A program made the translations under genes and the position numbers. The notes beneath the pieces were generated by a model that was not told the DNA's origin, made no database searches, and was given only the letters and a program-made list of their open reading frames with translations. From positions 64,290,614 through 64,354,613 of the forward strand of contig NC_081408.1 in assembly GCF_030272615.1 (NCBI RefSeq): a stretch of 64,000 nucleotides of DNA, given 5' to 3'. The stretch comes from Cryptomeria japonica. Taxonomy: Eukaryota > Streptophyta > Pinopsida > Cupressales > Cupressaceae. Numbering within the stretch: the first letter of the stretch is position 1; each line of letters begins with the position of its first letter. This document shows positions 23,576 to 35,238 of the stretch, in pieces.

Positions 23576-24000
23576 TTAGACCTCTATTCTCTGCAAGAAA
23601 ATCTCCAAAAGTAATGCTACTCAACTCCTGTGCAAATTAAATTCCCCATAGCACACCCTACTGCTAAAAAGAAAACAAGTAGCCAAACTTCTAATAAAAA
23701 CTAAAAATATGAATAGATTCAAGTCATCATCATCATCTAAACACATAAAACAAAACTATGAAGGAACACAAAGGTAACAAAAACTTGAGGAATATTTATT
23801 ATCAAACCCAAAAATTCTGTAGCTTCCAAATTTTTTGAAGCTCCTACATAGCAAATGAAAACCAATCTCCAAACTGATAGTTTCCACCCTAGAAAGGAGA
23901 ACACAAACAAAAAATAATAGTAGAAACATCAGGAAAGTGAGAGCCAACAATTATTCAACTGTTACACTGCCTTGAAAAGATTCGATAGTTACAAAGATTT
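23576..24000 (-). mobile_element. Probable 5' LTR remnant of the gypsy fragment
   Basis: This stretch directly precedes (in minus direction) the PBS-like TTGGTATCAAAG and contains no gene. Its extent is not defined, because no second LTR or TG end could be identified. The call follows from position only. Confidence 0.35.
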
Positions 24001-25110
24001 TTCATCTTGTGTGGAGAAGATGAAGGGCGCACTCTTTGAAAAGAGGTCGCTAACCAACACTCCATTTCGGGAGATCCAACTTGATCTGCTTCACTTGATT
24101 ACATTTTGATTACCCAGCCAAAGACGAAATTAATTGAGATCAGTGTCTAGTACCTCTTCATGAGTTTATGCTTTGGTCATCCTGCAATATTTCTTTAAAG
24201 ACTTCACACGTTGTAGGACAGAACACAAATACTTTTTTTCGCCTAGATAAAGATCCCTTCATATACAAGGAAATTTATTGCACAATTGGATTCCTTGAAG
24301 ATATGCCGGACAAAGAAAAGTCGAAGAGCAGGGAAAGGCGAGCTCCCAAATCACATTGACCCATCCTTGGAGTTTCTAATTTTAGATAATATTTGTTTCA
24401 TTGTGTTAATGAAGGCCTATGAATCACCTTCTATACCAGCCTTTTTAATTTCTTTATCCAATCAAAGCTTTATGCTCGAGGAAAGAGCTTCCATATGTGC
24501 TTTGTTGTTAATCCCCACTTTCAAATGTTTTGAAAGGGATCAATTTAGTTCACCTTCTTGATTCCTAATTATTAATCATGCACCAAAGACACTAGGGTAA
24601 TATTTGGAGGCCTATTAAAGTTTTGTTTTAATCAATCACTAAGGTGTATATCTACTTCGCATTTCTTCTTTTTGATGATGAATTGTGAGTTGGATAGGAT
24701 TTGTTACGAAAAAATTTAAGATTTCCTCCACACTTTCATTATTTTATCACTCCAAATAGAAAATGCGTAATTCTTTTTTAGGAGGCTCTTGAATTTAACA
24801 TCTCTGTTATGCTTCATTATACCTTCTTTAAGACTTGTGTGTGATGTTACATTCTTTATCTAAAAAATGTGTTGATTTCTCTCCTTCCAAATTTGCCATA
24901 TAACTTGCTCGATAGGTTAACGGTTCATATACCAACCCAAAAACCTTTTGCACAAATTTGTGACTAGATTTGGAATACCGCACGAAGGTCATTTCAAACA
25001 ACCCCTTACTAGTTATGTTTCGTGTAGCTCCAATCCCAATACTGCTTAGCAAATGGAAATTTAAAAAAAAAATGATTTGTGGTATCTTTGCTCTGATTAC
25101 ACATTGGGAA
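24001..25110 (-). pseudogene. LINE ORF2 C-terminal remnant
   Basis: On the minus strand near 25110-25000 a zf-RVT-like stretch reads NQSKDTTNHFFFKFPFAKQYW. It is followed near 24910-24880 by a KERNQHIF-like string in the position where plant LINEs carry W-x-IWKERN. Downstream sequence is too decayed to place an RNase H domain. Frames shift several times. This would be an independent, older insertion than the LINE at 4184-11893. The call depends on two short motifs and is moderate. Confidence 0.5.
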
Positions 25111-25379
25111 CTAGTTTAGACTTGTACTGAACACAATGTGAAGTCGATTTCCCATTAGTCTCATTTTTTAAAGGTCCATCCATTTAAAGGCTCCCAATTT
25201 GAGGAGTACAACATTATTCTAACATAAATTTAATATGAATAGTTGTAGTTATTTTTCGTAGAATTGTAAATTATCATTGATTTAATTTACACCTCATGTT
25301 TGTGCTCCCACTTTAGCATGTCCTATCCTCACCCTCTCTCTAGGTCCATTCGGGCCCAATTATCCAACTTTGATAATCG
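25111..25379. other. Boundary sequence next to the truncated giant LTR
   Basis: Noncoding. Homology with the other giant LTR copy stops abruptly at about 25380, so this sequence belongs to whatever truncated that LTR. No gene seen. Confidence 0.4.
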
Positions 25380-28300
25380 TTTAATTCATACTTATGAAGT
25401 GCATATTCTCTTCTATACAAGTTGGCCTTTCTCTTTACACCAGCCCTTTCTTCTGCTAACCTGGTCATGCTTTTCACTAAATCACAAGTGGATTTAATAT
25501 TTACATCAACCTCTACCTCTTCATAAGATGAACACATAAGTTCTAAATCCACCTCTCTAGGCATCCACTTATTCAAAACTGGCTCCAAAGTAGCCTTATC
25601 TTCTTTCAGAGCAATCAACATATTCAAAATCCTTTTCATATAAATGTACACAATAGAAGCTCCTACTATGTCAGCAAATTTCAAGAGTGTGCCTTTGACC
25701 TTCTCCTCATACTTATTTGCAAACAGGGCTTGAGCCTACTTCAAATTTTCCATTTCATCCTGTATGGTCTCAATTGCTTGAAAACCAGAAGTCATAGGAG
25801 AAGGGGGAAATTCAATGATTGGGCTGGTGGATGGAGATTGTGTTGGAGGGGAGGCAATCATTAATGTAGAAGATTCACCCTTCTGATATTGCCCGGATAA
25901 TTGATTCTTCAACTTGGCAATGATGTTATCCCTATGGGCTATCTCCCCTTTTGCCTCATTGTAAGCCTTTAGAACCGTCTCTAATTTTACCTAGAGATCA
26001 ACCTTCTCCTTGGCTTCCTTTTTAGCTACTGCCACATTGAATTTTGCTGACTCCAAAAATGTGCTGACAGCTTCTACTACCCCTGTGTCCTGCACCCTTT
26101 TCACAATCATACCTCCTAGGTAGCTAGACCCTAAAGTATCCTTCCTCTTTCTGCTCTCATCCCTCCTTAGAGACCACATGACCAAAGCAACATGGTCCTT
26201 GCTAAAAGTCACCCCCTCCAAGGGCTTTGTTTCTTTAATGACTGCTTTGAGCACTAGTGCATCTGCTATATCCCATTCAGGGAGAATTAAGACACTAGCT
26301 TTTGCTACCATTTCTCTCCCCTATTCAGGAGTAATGGTTTTGAACTTTGTCATCATTTCCTATTTTACTTCTTCCTCTACTGCAAATGCATCTTTGTGGG
26401 GCTATTCACTTTTCCTCTTTTCACATTTGGCTTTGAATTTTTCTATATTTTTCTTCCAAACAAATTGCATGAAAGACCCTATTGTGACAAAATTATTATC
26501 AGCCAAGAATTCTTCACTGGCTTGTTTGATGATAGGGTCTAGCTTGGATGTCAACTACATCTTCTATTGCTCTTTTCCCCTTTGAAGTAGAAGGTTCACC
26601 TGTGACTAACACTAGCACACTATATTTTGGCCTCTTGTGCATCACATATTCACCTGGAGGGATGGACTTAGCAAATGTAGGCTTGGCTAGAACCAATTTA
26701 GCCTTTTCAGGATCATTTTTCAATATAACTTCCCTTTTCTCCCTTAAGGTCTACATTAAATCTTCAAAATAGAGTATCAAGAATTTGGCCTTTTCCTCAA
26801 AGGGAGTAAAACTAGACAAAGGGCCATAAACAATATCAAATTGGTGGATAAAATCAAGAGCCATCTTATATGCTATCCATTTTTCCTTTCTCAATTCCTG
26901 CTCATCAAGGTGGAACTCATTTCTGATCAAATCCTCAGGAAAATGGAACTAATGTGGTCTTCCTTTATATACAACTCTCTTCCTGAACATACCATTGAAA
27001 AATTCTTTAGGGTCAGCAAACCTTGATACTACAGTAGACAGCCTGTATGGTTGACAGAAATCAAAATGTTTCCAACCACCCTTGGTGATTATAATTTGAT
27101 GTGCAATAGTGACAATTGGGAAAATTGTCCCTTTCCCCCTATTTGTTAATTTTGCCTCTTGTCAACCGCCAATTTGCCTCAGGACCTCTGCAATTCCTAT
27201 CTTCAATGGGACTTGATAGGGGAGAAAATATGGAGTTCCTCTAAAACCATAAACTCTGAACATAGTAGAGATAGGGTATAGGTATATATCACCCTAGTTG
27301 TGAACAATCTTAATATCTTGAGCAAATTCCTTTTGCCTAAGGAATTCAAGGAGAACTTTAGGAATTCTAGGGTTTTGGGGGCACAAGAGGATCCTAAGCC
27401 TAGATGCAAAACATCTATCAAACTTCAAATAAATCACATCCTCTCTATCCGAAGACAAAATTGTGTTCCACAATTGAACAGGCATCTCCTCATCATCCTT
27501 TTCCTTAACCAGGTCCATTTCACTAGCAAAATAATCAGCACCTTTGAATAAAAACATGTGCATAAGTAGAGAATACCATCCAAAAGGTCTATCTACCTTA
27601 GCATTTTTTATCCCCATCAACTTTTCATGAATGACATCAGTGAGATAGGGCGCAAAGTCAAAAGTTATTGCCAGAGATGGGTTCAAAATTTGTGCTAACA
27701 TAAGCATATAGTGGGTTGGCATGGTTGTTTCAGCATCTTACCCAAAAATCTGACATAGGGACCAATACATCCCTTTAGCCCTCAAAGTGAATAAATTTAG
27801 AGACAAAGGTTCCATCATACTAGGGCCTACAACAGTAAATCCTCTGATTTTAACAAAAAATTCTTTCAAAGGGCCACTCCTGATGTGATCTCTCCGTACA
27901 TTATATACTTGTGCAAGTGTTTCAAAATTGACGGGCTCTAAATAATTCAACACCTCACTGAGTCTGAACACTTTCTTAAACTCATCATCATTTATCTCAA
28001 TTAAAGATCCCCCATTTACATTTCTAACACACCTGGCCACAGGATCATAGTAATTTGCAATCTATGTCAATAGGTCCACATCCATGAAAACCCCGAGGAC
28101 TATGAGCTTTCCAACATCTAACTCCCATATACTATTCATTGGAGCAGAGACATTTCTCTGGCCAAATCCCACTTTGAAAAGTCCTAGACCTGATATCCCT
28201 ATCTGTGAATCCCTTAGTCAGTTCCCTTTGTCATACAAACTGTCACCAATTCTCAGACGGGGAGCCTTGGGCACTAATTATTTCATTTTAGCTGCGACAT

Positions 28301-28391
28301 TGGTAGACATAGTTAATTGCTCTAAAAAATCATCACAAATGGCTCTATCTTGGTAATAAACCTTCCCTGTGAAATCTCTTCATGGTGCCAT
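25380..28391 (-). pseudogene. ORF inside 3' giant LTR (copy 1), broken and truncated
   Basis: It starts at ATG 28391, and a stop at codon 4 follows, as in the other copy. Visible pieces are MNSIWELDVGKLIV, then NNDD/INDDEFKKVFRLSEVLNYLEP (27990-27910), EFFVKIRGFTVVGPSMMEPL, then FDFAPYLTDVIHEKLMG (27660-27600) and YSLLMHMFLFKGADYFASE. Charged coiled-coil segments follow (26311-25991 and 25684-25340). Several nonsense codons and small indels break it, and the C-terminus is lost at the LTR truncation. The product is unknown. Comparison with copy 2 gives the domain order. Confidence 0.7.
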
Positions 28392-30116
28392 CTCGGAATT
28401 ACAACTATTTCAATTAAACTTAAACATACCTCTGAGAATTCAAGCACCCATGGATATCAATTCAAACTGTAATTGTCAAGCAATATGCAGAACTTACTTG
28501 TTGCCTGAAGAAATTCGCTCTGTGCACCGGTTCCTGTGCAAGACTTTTTGAAATAATGCCAATGTTTCAGCTGATATGAAGCTTATTACGACAACTGAGC
28601 ATTGAATAGAAACATTAAGCCACATGCTTCGACAATCAATTCCAACGGACCACAAAGAATTTTCTAAGTGTCTTGCCTTTTCGCTGCTTCGCGAAAGATA
28701 AAAACCTCGCACCTTTTCATTGTGAAACAACGTCATCTGTTGGATCCTGAAAGATGTTCATGTTCTTTACCCTACCTGAGTCATCCTGCTTAGAAATGGG
28801 CCCCACCTTCCTTTCGTTGTTTTGTGAAGCATAAATCTCATGCATCTTTTCCATGCGAAACAACGTTGACCATTGGATCATCTATCATCCACTCGACTAT
28901 TATTCTTCACGGTGACCGCTAGTCTATTTAACTAACTGCATGAACCCTTAACTGCTAATGGTTTTCGCTGTTTCATGAAGCATAATCACCTCACATCTTC
29001 ACCATGCGAAATAGTGCACATCGTTGGATCAATTTTGAGATGCACATCTTTTAACTCCTTTAACCTTCAAAGTGGGCCCTCTAAGCGGAATCCACTTATC
29101 CTACCGATATCCGGTAAATATCTCCCACGTGCTGGCCATTCATTCACTTAAGAACTCTGTCGGACTCCACATCTAAACCACCACATGTCTTAACTAGCTG
29201 TGGATTTCATCAATAATGCCGCTTAATCAAACGGACCCCACACGATCCACTAGGAGCCACGCATTGAACTAACAGATCACCTTTTGCTCTAGCCAGACAT
29301 CCAACTGTATTGCCACCTTATCTGCCAGGTAACTACCAGCTCTTTTTCACTACTGCATGAAAGATAAACCTCATGTTACTTTAGGCTACGAAATAATGCG
29401 CACCGTTAGATCGTCTCAGAGATGCACCTCTTTTATCTTTCAAGCCATTCCTTCGCTGGGCCCACTGTCTTTTCTCTATTTCGCGAAAGGTAAACTTCGT
29501 ACATCACTACCATGCAAAATAGCACCAACCATTGGATCTTGAACAAGATGCATGGTTTTAACTTATTCTTTAGCTTACATGTTGGGCCCACCAATCTTTC
29601 TCTACTTCGCGAAGGATAAACCTCGCCCATCTTTTCATCGCAAAATAACTCAGACCATTGGATCTTGAACAAGATACTCATCCTTTAGCCTTCCTTACGA
29701 CTGCTTTACATGGGCCTGCCACCTTTTCGCTATTTCGTGAAGCATATACCTCATGCATCTTCCCTCTATGAGATCGCGCACACTGTTGGATCAATTAGAA
29801 CTTGCGCAACCTTTACGAAGCCCAACAAAGTAATAAAAACTTAGGAGAAGGCAAAAAATTAAAACATTATTAAAACCCGCCTAAGGTAAAACTTAAAGGG
29901 GGAACCTCTCCTCATGACGGACCAACCCTTCCACTTAAGTGGAAAAAGTAACAAGGAAATAGAATATAGGGATTTCGAGATAGAACAGGGTAAATTGCAA
30001 AAACCCTAAACCCTTAGACCAATAACCACAAAGGAAAAAAGAAGTACTAATTATAATTTTGCAAATTTGGGCGGATTAAAGAACAAAATCACCCAATAGT
30101 CAAAATAGTGATAACA
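28392..30116. other. Noncoding 5' part of the 3' giant LTR
   Basis: About 1.7 kb without coding motifs, collinear with 41812-43561. It contains several variants of a degenerate motif: GCCCAC, about 15-25 bases, then a TTCGCGAA-like palindrome and CATTGGATC(T/A). This suggests an ancient tandem array in the U3 region of this LTR. Confidence 0.6.
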
Positions 30117-30249
30117 ATGGCTCTGATTGGGGATGGTTGGTTGCAAGATCAACACAAGAACACATAGAACTCTAGAGAACAGACCAAAAGAAACAAGCCC
30201 AAATGAAAACCAACCGAAAAAAACCTAAATATATACAAGCTACAACCTA

Positions 30250-31300
30250 CTGTGCATGGACTTAAGAGAAGTAATGCTTCAGGAATCGTTCATGCACTGT
30301 GAATTCCTGTACCTCACCATTCATTGTCTACAAAAAGTATGAGTCTTTTCCATTAAGATCACAAACAATAGAAGGGCCCATCCATAATGACTCAAATTTT
30401 ATGTGGTTTCCTTTATCTTACCCTTTTGCTTTCCATTGAAGAACCATGTCACCAATTTGAAACTTTCTCAATGTGGTTCTTTTGTCAAAAAGATACCTGG
30501 ATTGTAACTGAATCTTCAAATTTCTTTTGTGAGCCAAAGTCCTGATTTCTTCCACTTCCACCATTTGAATCATTCTTTCTTCCATGGGATCTGACAACTC
30601 CATCTCCACAACTTGTAGGAACTTATATATAGGAAGAAGGTTATTAACTATCACCCTAAATTGTGTGCCATAGACCAATTCAAATGATGATACACCAATT
30701 GCTTTCTTAACAGTAATCCTATCTGCCCATAAGGCCAATTTTAATTTTTGGTCCCAAGACCTTTTGTTTTCCTTAAGGATTTTCTTGATAATATTCAAAA
30801 GCCTTTTGTTGCTGGATTCTGCTTGTCCATTACCTTGTGGATAGTATGGTGAAGAATAAGACATGATTATTCCATGTCTGGTACAGAATTCAGTGAACTC
30901 TTCTGATCTAAAATTCATAGCATTATCCATTATCAGTTTCACAAGAACACCAAATCTTGTTATAATATTATCCATCAGAAATTCAATGACAACTTTAGTA
31001 GTGGCTCTTTTAGTAGGTATAGCCTCAATCCACTTAGTGAAGTAATCAGTGGCCACTATGATCCATCTGTGACCTCTTCTTGAGGCTTCTACTATAACCG
31101 GGTTAAGGGGCAAATCTCCTTCATACTTTAACTCGGAAGAAATTGTTTGGCATGGGTCACACCTCCGAACATGCTCATGGGCTTCTTTGAATAGAGTAGG
31201 CCAATAATATCTAGCTTGGACTATCTTGCCAGTTGTGGTCTTGGCAGAGTAGTTTGCATCCACATACTCCATTATGCATTTCAGTTAGCATCTTTTTAGC
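30250..31300 (-). pseudogene. Gypsy integrase, broken
   Basis: This domain inserts the cDNA copy into the host genome. The zinc-binding part keeps MHNGVCG and CDPCQ, but the expected second His reads Asn and a frameshift lies between them (about 31265). The catalytic core has D in VATDYFTKW, D in KLIMDNAMNFRS and E in GNGQAESSNKRL, so all three DDE residues are present. The C-terminal domain follows (FQIGDMVLQWKAKG stop, then WMGPSIV), with a TAA at 30418. Residues near NGEVQEFTVHERFLKHYF mark the natural end at about 30270. No chromodomain was seen, in keeping with Tat/Athila lineages. Confidence 0.85.
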
Positions 31301-31792
31301 TTGGGATTTATCTAGGCACATCAACAATGCCCCATCTCTATTTCGTCAATCGAGATCACCCTGAATAAGGATATACTTTTGAGACTTTAGTTTCAATGTC
31401 CTTCTCTAGTTTGGAGTCATCCCCTCCGAGTATGTTGCATCCCTTAAACAATGTACCATCTTTGAGTACCAGGGATGTGTCTCAATACTAGTGACCATGA
31501 CATTCTCAATTTCTACGTTGTTAACTTCAACATCAAGGAGATTTGATTTAGCCATCAATTTAGAAAGACCTAACCCTCTTACTAATTTAGTGGCCTTGAT
31601 CTCTAGATCAAACTCTTGAATTCTAGTTATCCATCTACACCTTTTTCCAGTGACCTCGGATTGAGATAAGATGTCCTTGACAGCCGAATGTGGGTCGTAA
31701 GCAACTAATTGTGCATTTACAAGATATGGCCTAAATGCTTTTACAACTTTAACCAAAGCATATGCTTGCTTCTCCATGATTTCATATTTCAG
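31301..31792 (-). pseudogene. Gypsy RNase H following RT
   Basis: EKQAYALVKVVKAFRPYLVN and RCRWITRIQEFDLEIKATK match the canonical RNase H that follows gypsy RT and degrades the RNA template. A TAG at about 31793 separates it from RT, and further stops occur after GMTPN. The tDH-type position reads AYDPHSAVKDI. Confidence 0.75.
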
Positions 31793-33096
31793 CTATACAA
31801 CTTGTAGAGATTTACTATAAAAAGCAATAGGGTGTTCATAACTTTCAACATCCTTTTGAAGAAGGACTACAACTACTATATGATAAGAAGCAAAAGAAAA
31901 CAATGAAAAGGGCTTACTATAATCAGGGGACTTCAACACTGGTGCCTCCTGAATAGCCCTTTTAATTTCACCAAAAGCTTTTGTAGCTTCTTCATCCCAA
32001 TAAAACTTTGTATCTTTCTTAAGCAATCTAACAATAGGCTTGACTATTTCAACAAAGTTGGCAATGAACCTTCTAACAAAATTCACCTTGCCCAAGAAAG
32101 ATTGAATGCCTTTGACATTTTTTGGCTCGTGCACATTGTTTATGGCTTCAATCCTTTCAAGGTCTATTCTAACCCCTTCCTTGGAGAAAATATTCCCAAG
32201 AAACTTCCCTTCAGTAACTGCAAAATGATACTTTTTTGGATTTAAAGAAACACCAAACTCCAGAGCTTTGTTAAAAACCTTTTCCAAGTGCCCGCAGTGG
32301 TCATCTGCCCATTTGGAGAAACATGTTAGATCGTCTTGGTATACAACCATGATAATATTGATAAACTCCTTGAAAGCTACATTCATTGCTCTCTGAAAAG
32401 TAGCTCTAGCATTTTTTAAACCAAAAGGCATCCTTACATATACATACGTCCCCCAAGGGGTAATAAAAGCAGTCTTGAACTATTCAGACTCTTTCACTAA
32501 CACCTGATTATATCCTGAGAACCGATCCATCATGGACAATAGGTCACAGCCAGTTACTCTTTGCAACATTGCCTCCATATTGGGGGAAGAATAGTTGTCT
32601 TTCAAAGAAGCAACATTTAAATTCCTGAAATCAACACAGAGCCTTATATCCCCATTCTTCTTTCTAACTAGGACTAAATTAGACACCCATGATGAATGTC
32701 TTATAGTAATGATCCCCCCTTCCCTCAACTTGGTTAACTCTTGTTGCATTTTGGTTTCCAAAAGGGGGTTGATAGGTCTTTGCTTTTGTCGAAAAGGCTT
32801 AGCATCTGGATGCAAAGGGACTTCATGTTGAAAAAGATCTTGTCTATACGCCTTCAGGTCCTCATAAGACCAAGAAAAATATGTCTATACTCTCCCAATA
32901 ACTTGATGAGGTTGGCCTTAATGTGAGGAGCCAAGTTCTTCCCAATGTAGACAAACTTAGGGGATGATTCTGTCCCTAAATTCACTTCCTCCAATTCTTC
33001 TAATTTGGTGGTTGACTGTTGATGCAAATGGCTATCACTGTGACTAAACATACCTTCCAATTCTACCAATCCTCTGGGGATTTCATTAGTTTCCAA
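31793..33096 (-). pseudogene. Gypsy reverse transcriptase, broken
   Basis: The N-terminal linker EELEEVNLGTE...KFVYIGKNLAPHI (33020-32910) leads into HPDAKPFRQKQRPINP (about 32815), the start of the polymerase. Motifs in order are LVRKKNGDIRLCVDFRNLN, MMDRFSGYNQV, MPFGLKNARATFQR and the catalytic VYQDDLTCFS (YQDD), then SLNPKKYHFAVTEGKFLG. The thumb/connection has SFLGKVNFVRRFI and FYWDEEATKAFGEIK. Stops at about 32854 and 32480 and frame changes between pieces show it is inactive. The combination of YQDD and neighbouring motifs fits Tat/Athila-type gypsy. Confidence 0.9.
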
Positions 33097-33685
33097 CTAG
33101 ACCATGTCATTACCAAACATTGTTTCTCTATTCTCCAGTACTTCTAGTAATGCATTGCAATCGATTTTATGTCCATCATAATCATCAATGCACTGTATGA
33201 ATCTAAGAATATATTCATCATCCGCAAACACTTGCCAATTACATATATTATCAGGAATAGCAGGCCTAGCTTTTATCTCAAGTGCAGATATACCAATTAA
33301 TGTTACAACATCATTTTTTAATGCAACATTAGCTAAAAAATCAGTCATGATATTCTTTGACCTTTCTATCTAGTTAATAGAAAATGCACAAAAATGCTCA
33401 ATCACATCCCAAACAACATGTTTATATCTTTTCAAATGATCATTTTTGGATGCACACTTAGACCTTATCTGATAAACCACCAACTTTGAATCCCCAAATA
33501 CTTTTAACAACTGAATTCCATGCTTCTTACAAGGCTTTATATTCAACAATGTTATTTGTACACTAGAAAGCTAACATAAAAGAGTATTTGAAATTCATAC
33601 CTGATGGGGACACAAAAAGAACTCCTGCTCTGGATCCTTCTTTAGAGAAAGCTCCATCAAAGTACATATACCATAAACCTTGTTG
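33097..33685 (-). pseudogene. Extra RNase H-like domain placed before RT
   Basis: Following the protease, the minus strand reads WYMYFDGAFSKEGSRAGVLF (about 33662-33603), then in shifted frames NNIVEYKAL, FGDSKLVVYQIRSKCASKN and NIMTDFLANVALKNDVV. These supply the D, E, D, D positions of an RNase H fold of the type found as the additional RNase H in Tat-lineage elements. In the elements I know it lies after the ordinary RNase H and before integrase; here it precedes RT. At least two frameshifts and several stops break it. The identification rests on four motifs in the right order. Confidence 0.7.
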
Positions 33686-35230
33686 CTAAGATTCCAATTC
33701 ACCAATAATAGGATCAGTATTTTTCAACTGAGGTAAAATTGGTTGTATTATGAAGTTATCAAGATCCACATCAATCATGCAAATCAACATATTAGGGTCT
33801 ATCTTCTCAAGTACCCTAGGAGCACGTGGTTCTCTATATAGCTTGACATGGCTTCCATTTATTGGGATTGTAGCATATGAAATATCTAATTGAACATTTC
33901 CCCCCACTGCTGCAGCCCATTGTCTAGATAATATCATGCCATAATGAGGCTTTGTATCAGTTACTATGACATCCATCTTATATGTTGCTTCAGGAAATGC
34001 TGCTATCTTTACTTCCACATCCTTCATTGTACCTAACACAGGTACTTATCTGCTATCCATAGCATAGCACTTCCCTTAAACAGTACTTACTGATAATCCC
34101 AACTCCTTTATGACACCATATGGTATCACATTTGCAACAACACTAGAGTCTATCATATAGTTCTTGATTAATATGTTATTTGCTAACAAAGTTACATAGA
34201 AAGGATCAACCTGTGAAGGTTCTTGTGTAATAGTTGTTCCAACATATACCTCTTGGGTTTGCAACTCATGATCCTTTTTGTCCTTCATCGTACCTGTAGG
34301 CAAAGCTACACTATTATCTAATATATTAGAAAATAAAGAGAGAGTGGCTTCTCTATGTTCCTTTATTTTCAACAGTTCTACCAACGGGACTGTAACCTTC
34401 ATTTGGGTCAAAGCTTGAGTCATATCAAAAGTAGAACTGTTAATTAGCTCAGTATTAAATTTGACCTTTTTTGCTTTAGGCTGACTTGCCCTTTTAGCTG
34501 TGGCAGACCCTTGTAAATCACCAGTAGTATTATTATCTGCACTCTTGGCTACATCTTTGGATTGGTCAATTTTTGCATGACCATCTTGAGGCAGGGTGCT
34601 ATTACTTGCTGTCCTTTTTTGAGATACTTCTTTAATAAACAAGGCACCAGGTTCACCCTGATCTCCATCCCTTTTACTACTTCTCAGATTGTAGTTGTGC
34701 TTGGCTTTGGCTATGGCAGCCTTGGTAAGATTTTTTACCTCTTCATCACTAGGTCTTCTGAGACGAACTTCTTCATCTTCAATGGTTACCACATTCAAAG
34801 TGGGATTCCAGTCAAGTTTTAGCTGCCCTTGATAACATTTATTATAATTTAGCACATCACACTCGCTAGATTCACTTTGTGAAGACTCATTATCATTTTA
34901 AATAATAGTGTCAAACATGTTAATATTAGGCTCACCCTCTTTTCTCATGGATTCTTCAAGAACTTGAGCTACAACACACCGACGAGGAGAATGTGGCCCA
35001 TCATAGGCCATGCACCAAGGAGTATTTTCCGTATTGTGTACATTTCCTCCTTTCAAAGGATCTGGGGTGTCCTGGTTCTGATTATTCTTTAAATTATCAT
35101 TTTGAGGTTTGCCATCTTTCCAAGTAGTGTTGTATGACATATCATGTAATATAGGAGTCCTATCTTTCCAATTATAATGGGGTTTATCATTTTTACTTAC
35201 CCTACTAGTAAGATCTTTCATAGCAGTCAT
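33686..35230 (-). pseudogene. Gypsy post-gag and aspartic protease region
   Basis: The first part (35230-34898) has CMAYDGPHSPRRCVVAQ, a Cys/His stretch where a nucleocapsid would lie. A long polar linker follows (34855-34300). The protease has FYVTLLANNILIKNYMIDSS, then VVANVIPYGVIKELGLS. The expected active-site DSG reads DSS, so the catalytic triad is altered. The flap-side region follows in 34039-33686 (YGMILSRQWAAAVGG). Stops occur at 34898, about 34076 and 33686. Confidence 0.75.
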
Positions 35231-35238
35231 TAACTTTT

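Larger units (their letters stand above)
25380..30116 (-). mobile_element. 3' giant LTR, truncated
   Basis: This is collinear with 38590-43561. It lacks the final 1.26 kb of the LTR, because homology ends at about 25380. It also lacks about 230 bp corresponding to 39751-39983. It contains a copy of the LTR-internal ORF. The noncoding part 28700-30116 is rich in short motifs of the type TTCGCGAA(A/G)GATAAAC and CATTGGATCTTGAACAAGAT, repeated with variation. Confidence 0.75.

Noticed and set aside
29995-30020. Telomere-like CCCTAAACCC
   Set aside because: Only about two units inside the giant LTR, and the same sequence occurs in the other LTR copy; not an interstitial telomere array.
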